Positions 11,773 to 23,921 of a DNA stretch of 64,000 nt are shown in pieces. This DNA comes from Lactarius indigo. Its lineage: Eukaryota > Basidiomycota > Agaricomycetes > Russulales > Russulaceae. The stretch spans positions 248,001 to 312,000 of the forward strand of contig JAFKAC010000041.1 in assembly GCA_025766275.1 (NCBI GenBank). The letters are read 5' to 3'. Below the pieces are notes generated by a model. It saw nothing but the letters and a program-made list of their open reading frames with translations, ran no database searches and was not told the DNA's origin. The stretch's first letter is position 1; every line of letters begins with the position of its first letter. The position numbers and the translations under genes are program-made.

Positions 11773-13005
11773 TTAAGGATAGGCATCCGAAGTGTGGCAA
11801 GACATAATATATCGCAGAGTGCGAACGGATTGCCGTGCCTGTCGGATAATTCCAAAGGCTTTGGGAACATTCTTCGATATAATGGCAGAACGTAGTTTGC
11901 CCTTGCTCAAGGACGATCGGATCTGAAAAAACTCATGGAGTACATCTTCGATCAAAGGGCGCTCCGCAGGGTCATCTTGCATCATCGAGGCGACCAAAAC
12001 CTCTGTGAATTCGAAACCGTAGCACTTCTGTGAACGAAAATGTGAGTAGTGATCGTAGTAAGCGACGCAGTCGCATACCTCCATAAACTCTTTCCGTATA
12101 AGGTTCCCGATGTAGTATATGTCCGTGTGAAATGGGTTACAAAGTCTTCCTGATTGGTGTTCTGGTGCTGACTCATCGCCACCAGAAAGCGGTTCGTCCA
12201 TTACATCTCGGGAAGGATACTGACGAGCTAGACCAAAGTTAATGAAGTAGTAACGGGGTGGACGTTGCGTTGCAGTAACCTTGATGTTGTTGGCTGTACA
12301 ATTCGCTTCCAAAAATGGTTAGACTTGATTCGCATGATCGTGGGATCCATACCGGTGGGCGACAGTTTCGCTGATGCATGAATTGGATGCCCTGTGCAGA
12401 GAGCATCAGAATGGTACATGAATAAGATATGTGAATTTGGTCTCGCCTCGCATATCTGAGTGAAGAAAGCAGAGAACTCCCCAAATGTCTGGATCCGTAG
12501 GTCCATTCGAAAGGGTGTAAAAGCGGAAACACCATCAACCTTTGAGACTCAAAGTGTCTTGGCAGCTTCTATGACATCCAGCAGTGGCGCGCAGTGATTA
12601 TTGGACATCCTTGAATGCTCTGCCGATGAGAATAGCTGGTTGATTCTCAATTCATGGGGCCTCTCGTGGGGGACGACTTCTTTAAGTATGACTGGACAAG
12701 CATCTCGTATGCGAATCGCGTCCATGGCCTCCCTCGACTTAGGCTGGCATTTGAGGAGATGGGCAAGAATGGGATGCAAGATTACTCACTGTGGCAACCT
12801 GACCACCCTCTGAAGTGTAGAGATCTTTTCCTGTCTCGAGAAGGGATGGTCCCCACTGGGGGTGGTACCGAGGGCGCAGCCTGTAGCCCTGCACGGCGAT
12901 GACATTATAGCGATCTCTCCACCATTGCTCCGTTGTCGCAACCATTCTTGCTTGTCTGTTGTCAGGTTTATTGTACGAAAAGCCTGTTCTTAGTAGCACT
13001 TTCAT
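11773..13005 (-). pseudogene. Degenerate small protein kinase (copy K1)
   Basis: This has the exon order of the intact kinases at 54.1 and 60.8 kb. Exon 1 starts at 13005 and carries WWRDRYN...GYRLRPRYHPQW. Exon 2 carries AMDAIRIRDACPVILKEV. The last exon begins KCYGFEF. Exon 2 has two frameshifts: one near 12550 giving an immediate stop, and another near 12500. The catalytic loop reads NCTANNI instead of DCTANNI. About 26 residues after it are missing. DFG is NFG. Loss of both catalytic aspartates plus frameshifts makes it a pseudogene. A transcribed pseudokinase fragment cannot be excluded. Confidence 0.85.
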
Positions 13006-13970
13006 ACATCCTGTATACGAAGGTTGGGAGACGTTAGAAACTGGTTATCGTGGAAGTGGAGGGTGGGTGTTTGTCAATGTGAGGTTCACGTGTTGGTCTG
13101 TTGGTCTCACGGCGGACCCAAATGTTCAGTCAAAGATATAAAATTCGCATGACCGGGACAGAATATTTTGAATTTTTCATGGAGGACAATGGCAGAGGAC
13201 ATGGAGACTTGAAATTATCGTCCCCATCGTTATCTGTATTTTTCGCTGTTTATCCACTTGTCGAGGCGACTGCACTATGGCCCCAAGCTTGGTCCCTCAT
13301 TCGGACCCCCTCAGTTGAACAGTCACGTAAGTCACGGTCCCGTTTTGGAATGTTGGGACTCCGCTGACAGTTGGTGACTTGTCGGGCCCCCTTCCGTTTT
13401 TAGAAAGCAGGCAGCCACCCAAATCAAACCCCGACATGGCATGGGTCGGCAAGCATGACAGATGGCCATATTGCCAACTCCAAAACACAACATATTTAAC
13501 AAGAAAAAATGTCAGATGGATATTAAGGAGACATGTGACATCATAGATTCAATTCGGTAACGATTGAGCTAGAAATAAGTGAGAAATTGGAAATATCCGA
13601 CCTCGGGGGGGATGATCCGATGAGGGCAAGGGAGAGCACCACGCGCAGGGTCCGCGGCCAGTCGAAGTCACTAGGTTACTAGTCACCCGGTTGCTGTAAT
13701 ATTGCCAGTCTCAGCTGAGCGTCTCGCGCTAGGCCCAGTGCCTCCTGTTTTCCGCGCGGACTTGAAAACAAAAGGTCAATACGTCACAACAGAGTCAAGC
13801 AACCGCAAAGATTTGAAGGGCCTGAGTCCCGTGACCATGTTTCAACTGGAAGTTGGAAGCGTTCCCAATCCACTCGTCTTGCATCTCTCTGGTGCATCTG
13901 CCGCTTCAGACTCGGAATATGAGCCTGCAATTAAACCCACGGCGAATGCATCTTGCCCTTGATCTCGCCA
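13006..13970. other. Intergenic, no gene seen
   Basis: Short open frames only. Nothing recognisable between the kinase pseudogene and the TFIIIA relic. Confidence 0.45.
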
Positions 13971-13974
13971 ACCT

Positions 13975-15205
13975 GTGATCGTGAATGGGAGACCCCTGCT
14001 AAACCCCAAGCTGATATACAAATGTACTTTTGATGGCTGCGACAAATTCCACACTAAGCCCGCAATTAGCGCCTCTTCGTTTGCACCATGTCCAATAGGT
14101 CATATCTTCGTGAAGCCCATCTACAAGCTCACGTACACTCCCACCTACCCATGTCGGACAGACCCTTTGCCTGCGAAGAGTTCGACTGCGACAAGCGATT
14201 CTGGATGGTCCAGCACCTCAGAGCGCATACAGAAGTCATACAATTTGGCAAAAAAACCTTTCGAGGTGAGGTTCATTGGTTCGCTCCTCTCGGCACGAGA
14301 TGACTGTTGTGTAGCGCAACCAAGAGCGCAACCATGCAGAGTGCACAGCTGCGTTCCTCAAGCATCATAGGCTACGGGCTCATCTGGCGTGCGAACACGC
14401 CTCTCCGGGGACAAAGCGCACAAGGGTAAGTATGATTACCCTGTTGCACGAATTTCGTCCTCATCGTCTATTCAACAGAAGAGTGTTATACCTGCGTAGA
14501 TGTTACCTACCGCGCCTATCCTGAATCGTTCTATCCAACCTGGACTGCGCTACAACACCATATCCGCACCATATCCGCACGATGCACCCGCCCACGTGCC
14601 CCTACGAAGAGTGTGCTGGCAGGACGTTTTCGGCACAAGGGCATCCGAGGCTGCACGAACAGAGGGCAATCGGGGAGCACGAGCACGCGAGTTCGGAGGA
14701 AGAGAAGGGGCGCTGGCGGGGTGACGAGGTAGGGCACGATTGGAAATGGAAGGTGGAGGGATGCACGAAAGACTATAAATCTGTGCGCCTCGTTGATCTT
14801 TTTCGGTGATCGTAGTCATGCTGATGCGCAGAAAAGGGCCCTCACGACTCACCATGCTATTACTCATTTGGGCAAACGGAATTTCTACGGCGGATGGCTG
14901 TGGACGTGCATTTGGTCATAAGCGCATCTTACAGCGACATCAAGCGTAAGCACAGCAACGGCCACGATGAATACGATGAGGACACTGGGCAACACGCAGA
15001 CGCGGAGAGCGAGTCCAGCGATGGAGAGGAAGCCCAGAGCCGGTCAAAGAAACGAAAGACTCGACATGCGACGTCGCACGGGACATCAATTATCGACGAG
15101 ATAACCGGGGTCGCGTATGCGAAACGCTCTGTTGGTGGTCAAGCGCCGTTGAAACGCCCGCATCCAACTGTGGAGGGCATATCCGTCGGCACTGCCAGCG
15201 GGTAG
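13975..15205 (+). pseudogene. TFIIIA-like C2H2 zinc-finger pseudogene
   Basis: Successive C2H2 fingers appear in order but in different frames. They are YKCTFDGCDKFHTKP; SYLREAHLQAHVHSHLP; DRPFACEEFDCDKRFWMVQHLRAHT; FLKHHRLRAHLACEHA; YPESFYPTWTALQHHIRT; CPYEECAGRTFSAQGHPRLHEQ; KALTTHHAITHLGK; and ADGCGRAFGHKRILQRHQ. An acidic/basic tail contains EITGVAYAKRS. This finger order and wording (YLREAHLQAH, RFW..QHLR.HT, YPTWTALQHHI) are those of fungal transcription factor IIIA, the 5S rRNA gene factor. Frameshifts fall between fingers, a stop follows TKP, and one finger has Ser for Cys (CTMS). The frames cannot be joined by plausible introns throughout, so a decayed extra copy is the best call. 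Confidence 0.75.
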
Positions 15206-15481
15206 ACAGAATTTGCGGTTGCCCTTTGTGAATGCGCATTGCTTACGTCAGCACTTACGGGCTGTGTATTACTGTAGCTCGGATACTGTGAGGGTGGTAG
15301 ACGCCCGAGTAAAAAACATTGGCCATCTTCGGTTTCGGTTTCGGTCGATAAAAAACCCGAGTGAAACGTAAGCAAGGATAGTTGAAGAATCTGCCCAAGT
15401 CTGCCTTGCACTCTGAGTCCCTGGACCCCCACTGTTGAGTGAACCACCTCTTACCCTCCGTCGTTGTAAAATCTGTCGACT

Positions 15482-18308
15482 ATGTCCCAACGTTCTTACC
15501 ACTCTGGAAGCCGCGCGAGTTTACCAGAGCCGGCTGGCACTGACCCGGGTACTGTACCCTTCAATTGGTCCGAGAGCATTGCCAATTTAACATACCCCGC
15601 TGTCACCCTTCTCAATTAGCTCAAGATCAGGTCTCACAGATCTTACAGGGAATTTCCGAAAGTTCCGACAGTTCAGACCCTCTCTTTACCATGTATAATG
15701 ATATGTCAGCGGAAAAGGATAAAGAGATGACCGAGAGCTGGAAGGCGGACACTGATAGGATTGTTGCTTTTGTGAGTTCTTATAAATCACGCTGAGAATG
15801 TAATCTCAATGTGAATGGTCGTAGACGGGTCTATTCTCTGCCGCGGTCGCAAACCTAGTTGCGGTCTCAATACAGGACCTCCGGCCAAATTCGCAGGATG
15901 ACTCTACGTTCTATCTCAAGAATATCTACCAGCTTCTTGCCGACGCCAATATCCCCAACGCCTCGATACCTACTACATCCACCGTCCCACCTCCGTTCTC
16001 TCCGCCTCGATATGTCGTCTGGGTCAATTCATTCTTGTTCTTGAGTTTGGCTGTAAGCCTTACATGCGGTTTACTGGCTATGTTGCTGCATCAGTGGGCC
16101 CGTCGGTATATCAAGGTCACCCAGACACAGTTTACTCCACACAAGCGAGCGCGGATTCGCGCATTTTTCGCCGAAGGCGTCGACAGATCTCACCTTGCTT
16201 GGGCTGTTGAAGCATTGCCTATCCTTCTCCATCTTTCCCTCGCCCTTTTCTTTGCAGGTCTCCTCGTACTCCTTTTTAATGCCGACTTCACGGTCTTTGG
16301 GGTTGTAGCGGGATGGGTCGGCCTCTGCGTGGCTATATATGGGTGCATCACCCTTTTCCCGATATTTCGGCGAGACAGCCCCTATTGTTCCCCACTTTCT
16401 TCACCCGCCTGGTCCCTCCTTAATGGCACAATTTTTGCTACCATCCGAGTATTCTATTCATCCGGAATTCTTGACCATATCGATTTTGCAACCCGCGATC
16501 GTATGATCAATATGGGAGTGCTTTCTCGCAGACGCTTTGTAGAAGGCATGGACAAGACCGCCGAAGCAATGGCTCTGGAAATCTCACCCGAGATCGACTC
16601 TCGCGCTCTGATGTGGACATTCGACTCTCTAGACGAAGATCATAAACTGGAACGTTTTTTCGCAGGCATTCCGGGTTTCTGCAGTTCGACTGTAGTCCCA
16701 GATCCCTTCGGTGTTTTCATAGAACCAAATAAGTGGACGCTATCTGAGGCTTTGATCGGGCTGATGCATCGCACTTTGACGTCTAGTTTGGTCAGCGAGT
16801 CAGTCAGAATGTCTCGGACCCTAATCTGTTCGAAAGCGGCGCATGCGGCATCCCTCCCCATTAAACCGGCCACCTGTGAGCAGGTTATCAACGGGTGGCT
16901 AGACGGACTCCTGGACTTTGTCGAATTCGGGCAATTTCTTAGGAGGAATAATTACAACGACACATCGACGGCTTACTATTCGACTTGCATAGTTGCCATC
17001 ATCATAGCAAGGGTGAAAGAACGCGATGACCCTTGGTCTGAACTAGCTATGGGCCATCTCGGTATATCGGCATCTGTCCTTCAAAGCTATGTTGCTCACG
17101 GTGATAGCGCGTTACTTGCCAATTACATCCATATTCTTCGGGAAATTATTCATGTTCATTTCGAACACTTTCGGTCCGGAGCTGCTGCCTCCCGCTGGAA
17201 GACCCTTGGATTAGTTTCTCAATTTGACATTCAGGGTACTCTTCCTACGCTACAGCACGACTTCTGCGACCTGTGGAACGAGATCGTTCGCATGGCAAGA
17301 GATCGTCGTGTTCGGCCTCTTCTTATCCTACTACTCAAGAATGTCCGCCGCGCTTACATTGCTCTACACGAAGATACCGATTCCGCCCCGACAGCATTCT
17401 CTGCTTCGACGACTGACGACGAGCACGTTTTATTCATACTACCCTCTTACCCCCTGTGCAATGTCCCCGGTCATCGCCCCCGTCCTTCCTCGCGCCCTCG
17501 GGTCGCGTTATTGAATACGGCAATTCTGACGACTCATATTCACGACGGCTCTGGCCTCGCCACATCTCCTGCTTCGCCAATCCCTCATGACAACCCTGCT
17601 CGTCCCCCTGCTCTCCTTTCCAGCAGCCCAAATACGGCTTCCTCTCCAGCGCCCTCCCCACTTCGTGTGGATGAAAACCCCGCGGGCGTGCCGCATCCTG
17701 ACAACGGCGATATACCTGACTCGTCGCATGTCGCACATCGGACAAATGTTGACGGCCACCGCATTCCTGCAACTTTACCGGATCCCGCTACCACTGGAGT
17801 GACACAAGGCTCCGCTAAAACGACGCCCAGTTTTACCCCTACCCTCCAGCACGACGCATACTTCCGGACTTCTTCTGACGCACCAGACGTCCTATCTTTG
17901 CCTTCCCCTACCGCATCCATTGACAATATGATCCCTATGAGCACGTTGTCCTCTTCAGATCCCCCCGCAGCTCGATCCGACCTCTCCCAGTCTCAGTCAG
18001 AATCTCATTCCTTTATGCCGGCCACCGTTCCTCTCGCCACTTCTTCTCCTGCATCTTCTCCTGTTCCTCATTCGGGTACCACTGCCGAAGGAGAAGACGG
18101 CGCGAAGGCCGCTTTGCGCGGGGACAAGGACATACTTGACTCACCTTTAGTGAATCCCGCAGACACGGAGGCCACCCTTAACGATCCCTTGCAACCGCTG
18201 TCACCAGCCACTCGCATAGCCGTCGCGGGCCCCTCATGGCACACCCTAGATTCCGAGCACGTGCAAGACCGTCCTCACTCTTCCAATGGCCATTACAATA
18301 TTATGTAA
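15482..18308 (+). CDS. DUF6535 multi-pass membrane protein, copy 3 (long form)
   Basis: Exons 15482-15548, 15620-15771 and 15825-18308 encode 900 aa. Intron positions and phases equal those of copies 1 and 2. The N-terminal core matches them: ESWKADTDRI, TGLFSAAVANLV, SLAVSLTCGLLAMLLHQWARRYIK, LLHLSLALFFAGLLVLLFN, VVAGWVGLCVAIYG. This is the DUF6535 four-segment domain. Unlike the others it continues for about 190 more residues of Ser/Pro/Thr/Ala-rich sequence likely to be disordered. It is convergent with MDM34, with 349 bp between their stop codons. Its 3' end and downstream DNA were copied to 560-1030. It is probably closest to the ancestral gene, since it sits beside an intact MDM34. Confidence 0.85.
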
Positions 18309-18657
18309 TGCAGTTCTATTTGACGTGTAGGGTATAGATTTTATGCGTACAATACCTAGGCGGAGGGGAGTGTGTGAAGCCCTGTCTCCTCGTTTAGTGC
18401 TCTCGTTTACCCATTCCCATCCCTCTCTAGAGCTAGTCTACTCTTCGATGAACCAATAGTCATTTTAACCTTGATGACATGACCAAGTGGTGTGTTGTGA
18501 CAACAAATATGGAAGTGAGTGAGTGAGGAGGGTGCTTCTACGGAACCATATCATGATACGATACGATACAATGCGCCAATATCAAAATGGGATAGAATAA
18601 GTCTATGGGATAGCAGAATAGTATGTAAGATGGGGAAAAAAGTGCCGGTGCGCTATC

Positions 18658-21157
18658 TCACCCACGATAGGCGTACTTATGTCGTTGCCGTGAACTCGGA
18701 TATGTATCGACGCTCTCCGGCGGGCGGACATGCCGAACAGGCACCCGCGCCCGCCCGTGCGGCCCGGGCTGTAGACCATAAGCCAGCATCGCCGGCGACG
18801 ATTCTGACGCAGCAACCGACGCCAGCTCGTCCCTTGTACGAAAGTACCTATCCATATCCTCCGCATCAAACTCACTCGGCGGCGACACCGACTCGCCTCC
18901 CTCGCCCTCATCCCCTTCACCGTCCCCACGCGCACGCGCAGCCGCCTCCTGCGCCTTCGCCGCGGCAGCCCCGAGCACATGCGTCCGACGCCGACGCGCG
19001 CGAGGCGGCGCACGTGGCGGAGCGGGGGGTGCGCGGCGCGGGCCAGAGCGTACAGTGAAGTGTGAGAGCGCGCGGGTGTAGGGCGAGAGGGTATGGTTGG
19101 AGTTCGCGAGTGTTGCGAGGGTCGAGAGCGCGCCGTGCAGCGCGGGGCGCAACACGATGCGCGCGTCCGTGTCTGGGATGGCGCTCATCGTGCTCGTGAT
19201 TGAGGCGCGGCGCGTGAGCCCGCGCGGGCGGGCGTGGTGGTGCGTAGGCGGGAGGACGTCGGTCGAGGGCGGCGTCGGTACGGAGTGCGTGTGCGTGTGA
19301 GAGCTTGATTCGTGCGTGTGTATGCTTGAAGGTGAGATGGGGCGGCGAGGCGGGGAATGGTACAGCGGTGGGGTGGGCGCTTCTGATGGGTCGCGGAGGT
19401 GCGAGTACGATGTGCGAATGCTGGGCGCGCGTAGAGGCGAGTCTGCGTCGCCGATAGGTGGGAAGTATGGATTGTAGAGGGAATGAGGGCGGCGTGGGAG
19501 GTCCGCGCGGGGTAATCGCTCGAGCGCGGCGTGCGTGAGGCGAGATGTCGTCGAAGCGAGACTTGCAGGGCGGGAGGCCCTCGACTGGGCTTGGGAATGC
19601 GCGTGGAAAACCCGGGGGCGCATCACGGTTCCACCACCCACGGCTGGCACCGTCTCGTACTCGACACCGGAACTTGGCCCTGCTGTGTTATCGTCGGCCA
19701 CGGATGCCTCCGGGGTAAGTCCCGGTACAGTGTCCTCCCAATCGACCATATCGTAAGATGTGCCCTCGTCGCCAACGACGTCCTCGTCCTCATCCGTGCT
19801 TTCCTCTGCGAGATCTGCTAGCCCGCGACCGGGATTCGCAAAGAGCCGCCCGAACGAACGGAAGACAGACTTGGTGGGAAGGCCTTCGGGTCGCAAGCCG
19901 TAAGTAGGGTCGAAGTTCTCGATCTCGGGGAATGTGCTATCTGGCGGATCCGGAGATGGCGTAGAAGCAGGAGACTCTGAACGGTGGGTCCTGGACCGGG
20001 TGGTCTCCGCGATAGATGGACCCGAGGAAGTCCGAGCACGAGGATAATACGGGCGCAATCCAGGCGCCATTGCATAGGTGACGGACGGCCGCCTGGGGTT
20101 GGGTAGGTGGGGGAGGGTGCGGAGATCCGGAGCGGACATGGTTAAAGTCACGGGTTGAGGTGCAGGTGGCTTGGTAAGATAAGGGCTCTCCACTTTAGCC
20201 TTGACCCACTGCTGGCTCAGTCGGTGGATGATACCGGGCAGGTCTTCCCGAAACATCTGGCGCAGTAGCCCCTCGATCTCGCGCTGGATGAAGGATTGAA
20301 TAACAGCTATTGAGTCGAATGTGCTGTTGATATCGACATTTTGAAGTGGGTCTGTCTTGAAGACCAATGTGATGCCCTTTTGTTTGGAAACGACGAGGAC
20401 GACGTATGAACAGAGGCGGAAATGGGAAAGGCGTAGGAGCATGGGCACCACGAGGGCCTGCTTCGCTGCTAACATGCCACGAGAGCCGGTCATGATGTGG
20501 ATATCGGGTTGTTTATGATTGAGAGGATTCGCCTGTGAGATTGTCGGTCAAAGTCAGTCATTTATGGCGCAAGCAGCCGTGTCGGAGCGAGGTGCGTCAA
20601 TGACCAACTGCTCCAAGTTGCCGCCCTGAATAAGATGGGGCCAACATTACGCGGGGAGGTCCCGAATAACCACATCAAAGCTACACTGGCCAGAAAGGCC
20701 GTGACAATGCCTGTGTGGAAGCAAGCAATCCACAAAGTTTCATTGTGTAAGAAGGCATGGGCATGGGCAGGATTGTTGGGGCGGAGGGAGAGCGGCAGAC
20801 ATAGGGTACAGGACAGCACATAATACATACCTGAACTTTAGTCCTCAGCACAATGTACGCATCACCAGCGTAAGTTAGACGAAAAATCCCTCGAAATTGC
20901 TCCGTGGTCAGGTCGCCGATATCGCGAATTTCCAGCTCTGGGGGCTGTCACGCGACAGAAGGGTAGTGGGTGAGCACGGTTGGCAACGATGCGGAGGCTG
21001 ACGCGCGCACCTGGGTACCCATCTCTAACTCGACGACCTCGATCTTATCTGCGATAACTGGGGGTTTGGGGCCCTTGTTGAGAGCCGCGTTGAGCATCTC
21101 GATGGCGTCGGTGTGGAACTGGTCCGAGAAGCGGGGCCATTGGAAGGAAAATGACAT
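18658..21157 (-). CDS. MDM34: Mdm34, ERMES complex subunit
   Basis: Exons 21157-21011, 20944-20831 and 20532-18658 give 711 aa. The N-terminus [16 protein letters not shown], then [40 protein letters not shown], and later FSKQKG-type [21 protein letters not shown] and [12 protein letters not shown] are the conserved SMP-domain signature of Mdm34/Mmm2 (about residues 1-200). Mdm34 sits at ER-mitochondria contact sites with Mmm1, Mdm10 and Mdm12. There it supports lipid transfer and mitochondrial shape; SMP domains bind lipids. The remaining 500 residues are Pro/Ser/Arg-rich and variable, as usual in the family. The third exon begins [10 protein letters not shown], a well-conserved join. Intron 2 is long for this window (298 bp). 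Confidence 0.95.
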
Positions 21158-21478
21158 TGCGGGCGGGAGGGGAGAGCAAGATGGGTGGTGCTCATACACT
21201 GGGAGGTTCGAGATCGTAGGCTATCTAACAGGGTTTGCAGTGGCAAGCCGACATGACGTTACGGTCGAGGTCGAGAGAATAATGCCGCTCGGCGACTAAT
21301 TCCCGGAATGGTCTCCTTCCGGCTCCGCCCACGCCTGGGCACACAGCACACCCAATTGGCACAAACCGTTTGCAACAACATACATTAAAACAGTAGATTA
21401 ATACAGTCAATAACCACAATTAAATTGGCTTATAAATGGAGATGTGTGACAGAGACCTGATTGGGAAGGGGACCGCTC

Positions 21479-22946
21479 TCACTGGTAGCAGGTTGTGAGA
21501 ACATCGCTGGCAGGCGATAGCCTATTATAGGAGTGGAATATGTGGTGGAACTCTCGTGTGTGGTCACTGGCACCGCCTTCATGTGAAAAGAACGCCAAAT
21601 CGCATTCGCTGACGGCGGGGACGGAACAATCGCGGGGTATCTCTGCCGAGAGCGACGTGATAGGCACGTTGAGCAAGGGAGAGAATGCATCGATCTCTGG
21701 CGCGTGCGCTGCAATCGCGGCCGCGAGGTACGACGCGTCGCATGTCGAGGGAAGGAGATGTGGAGGCAAGTATAGCTCAGGGTACAATGGCTCTGGTGCA
21801 GGCGTGGGCGTGGGAGTAGGCAAAGATGAGGTCGGGGGGGTGGGCGCGTCTTGAAGCATTTCCCCGTTGGGGATGACAAGAGGCACCCTGATGGGGGAGG
21901 GTGCGTTTGAGCTCGAAGATGAACCCGTGTCAAAGTCTGCGTCATATCCCGAAGACGAGCCGCGCTCGTCTTCTGTCGTCGCGGGATCGACGGCGGCGGC
22001 ATAGAAATACTGCGGGATGCGGACCGGCGGAAACTCACAAGGGGTGATGACCTCCGCGCCAGGCTTTAAAAGCGGGCGCCAGGACTGCAGAACCGTCCTT
22101 ACTTTATCCGCGGACATGTTCACGAATGTACGTTTTTTGCCCCTGCACTCCTTGCCGAGCTTCGCGCTTAAAAACTCCAGCTGGCCCAAGGTCATCTTGA
22201 GAATCTTGTACTCATCATCCGCCCGCGGCCTTGGGTCGTGAGGGCGAGGAAACAACCTTATGTACTCGTCCGGAAAGAGAGCTCGGAACGATTTACAGAC
22301 TTCTAGGTGGCGCAGCATGGAGTCGCTCCGCTGACCCCTACAGATTAGCAATGATCAGCAGCCCTTCAGGGGATACAGTTCGGGAGACGACGTACTGGCC
22401 GTAACATTTAGGACTAAGTGGGAACGCAGGGCAGACGAGCCTCGGAAGCCACTGGCGGATCTCCGGGTCCAAGTTATCCGCATGCTCGTTGGAGAACAGT
22501 TGGTGCTTGTGGAGGTTGCAGGTGGAAAATCGAGGGGCATCGTCACCGTGGCTGAGACTTGCAGGAAAGAACGCCAGGCAACAGTTTCTGGTGGCTTCGA
22601 CTTCGTCTCGTACCCTCACAGGCAGTTCGTCCTGTAGCCAGGCGGTTAGGAAGACTCTAAAATCGAGAGAGGCGGAATGACATACCAATAATTCAGAAGC
22701 GGGGATGAATATAGTGCCATATTTTGAGGTGCAGGGCCGGAGCCTCGCTTTCACCTCTGCACCTTTTTTGCTCTGCCTCGCATCAGCTCTAGCTTTGTCT
22801 CTTTCAACAGCACTCCTTGGAATTGGGCCTCTGGTTACACGCAGGACAGTAGAAGAGGAGCGAGGCCTCATGGCGTGGTGGGACCCCGCGCAGCCAGCTA
22901 CACGGGGAGATGTCGATGTCTTCGAGTTGCGGGTCACCCGGACCAT
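21479..22946 (-). CDS. Hypothetical protein with a possible C2H(C/H)-type finger
   Basis: Two exons, 22946-22396 and 22337-21479, give 469 aa. The 58-bp intron has a gtacgt donor and a ctaat-like branch before tag. The splice creates CYGQGQRSDSMLRHLEVC. Its RSDSMLRH..C ending is typical of fungal zinc-finger proteins, with Cys residues upstream (LVCPAFPLSPKC). The start at MVRVTRNSKTS was chosen because the upstream frame to 23120 lacks support. N-terminal residues are basic; the C-terminal half is Ser/Pro-rich with AAAVDPATTEDERGSSSGYD-type low complexity. A DNA-binding role is an inference from the finger-like motif only. It is transcribed in the same direction as MDM34, 321 bp upstream of its ATG. 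Confidence 0.6.
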
Positions 22947-23921
22947 GCTAGAGTTAAAGATAAAATATGAGTGGTGAACGGGATGAGAGAGCTTCAGCTT
23001 GTGTCTAACAGCTCGAGAATTTATATCCCAGGCGCCCCCAAGTAGAAAAGCTAGCACTCGCAGGAATATCCACGACTCGGAGAACAGCCATTTTGGGGGA
23101 CCGAGAGGCGAGAGAGTCAATGCTGAGTGCAGTTTAGAAACAATGAGACCAGTTGACCTTTTTTGGTCGGAAAGACGAGCCCATGCAACTGAGAATGTAG
23201 GTCTTTTACTAGTCCCACCAAACGTAGTGGCTGAAAATTAAGCGAGAGCGCTTTTTTTGAGGCCGTGACGCACTGCATGCAGAAATCCACGACTCAAACG
23301 CAGATAGTGTGAAGAGGTGAGCCATGCATACCACTACCACATCCTATGGTACCCGATGAAACTCCAGTACCAAAGGACATACAGAAGCGATATGCTCATC
23401 TGCTCCAGGAAATACCAGCGTTCGTGGATGCTATAAGTATGGTGCCAGTCAGTAGAGATGAATTTCTGTAAGTGGACACCGTGATTCCCAGCTTGGCATC
23501 GACAAAACATTTTGATCTGAGATCGTCCGCGTCGTTGAATCGAAGACTGGTACAGCGGAGCGTGCCTGGCTCGGGTGCTCAAATCCAGGAGGTCGCTGCC
23601 GCGCTGAGAGCCGGGCCGGTAATCAGTCGGTCCAGGCCCTGCAAATCACTACTTTGCATCCACGCACACATTTTTCTGCCCCGAGTAATTTACATAAGAT
23701 GTTATCGACACGTTCCCGAATGCGTAGGCATGCGGTACTGTATGCCTGCAGCCTAATCTCCAACGAGCTTTCCTCAACACCCATCACCGATGACCCCCCA
23801 CAGGTGTGTCTAAGGCTATTCTTTGCTATATTTCGGTACCATTTAACCCAGTACTCGCAGCCTATCTGAAGTTAGTAATATCCCGCTTGCTCTACAAAAC
23901 GACTGGTCCTCTGGCGCCAAT

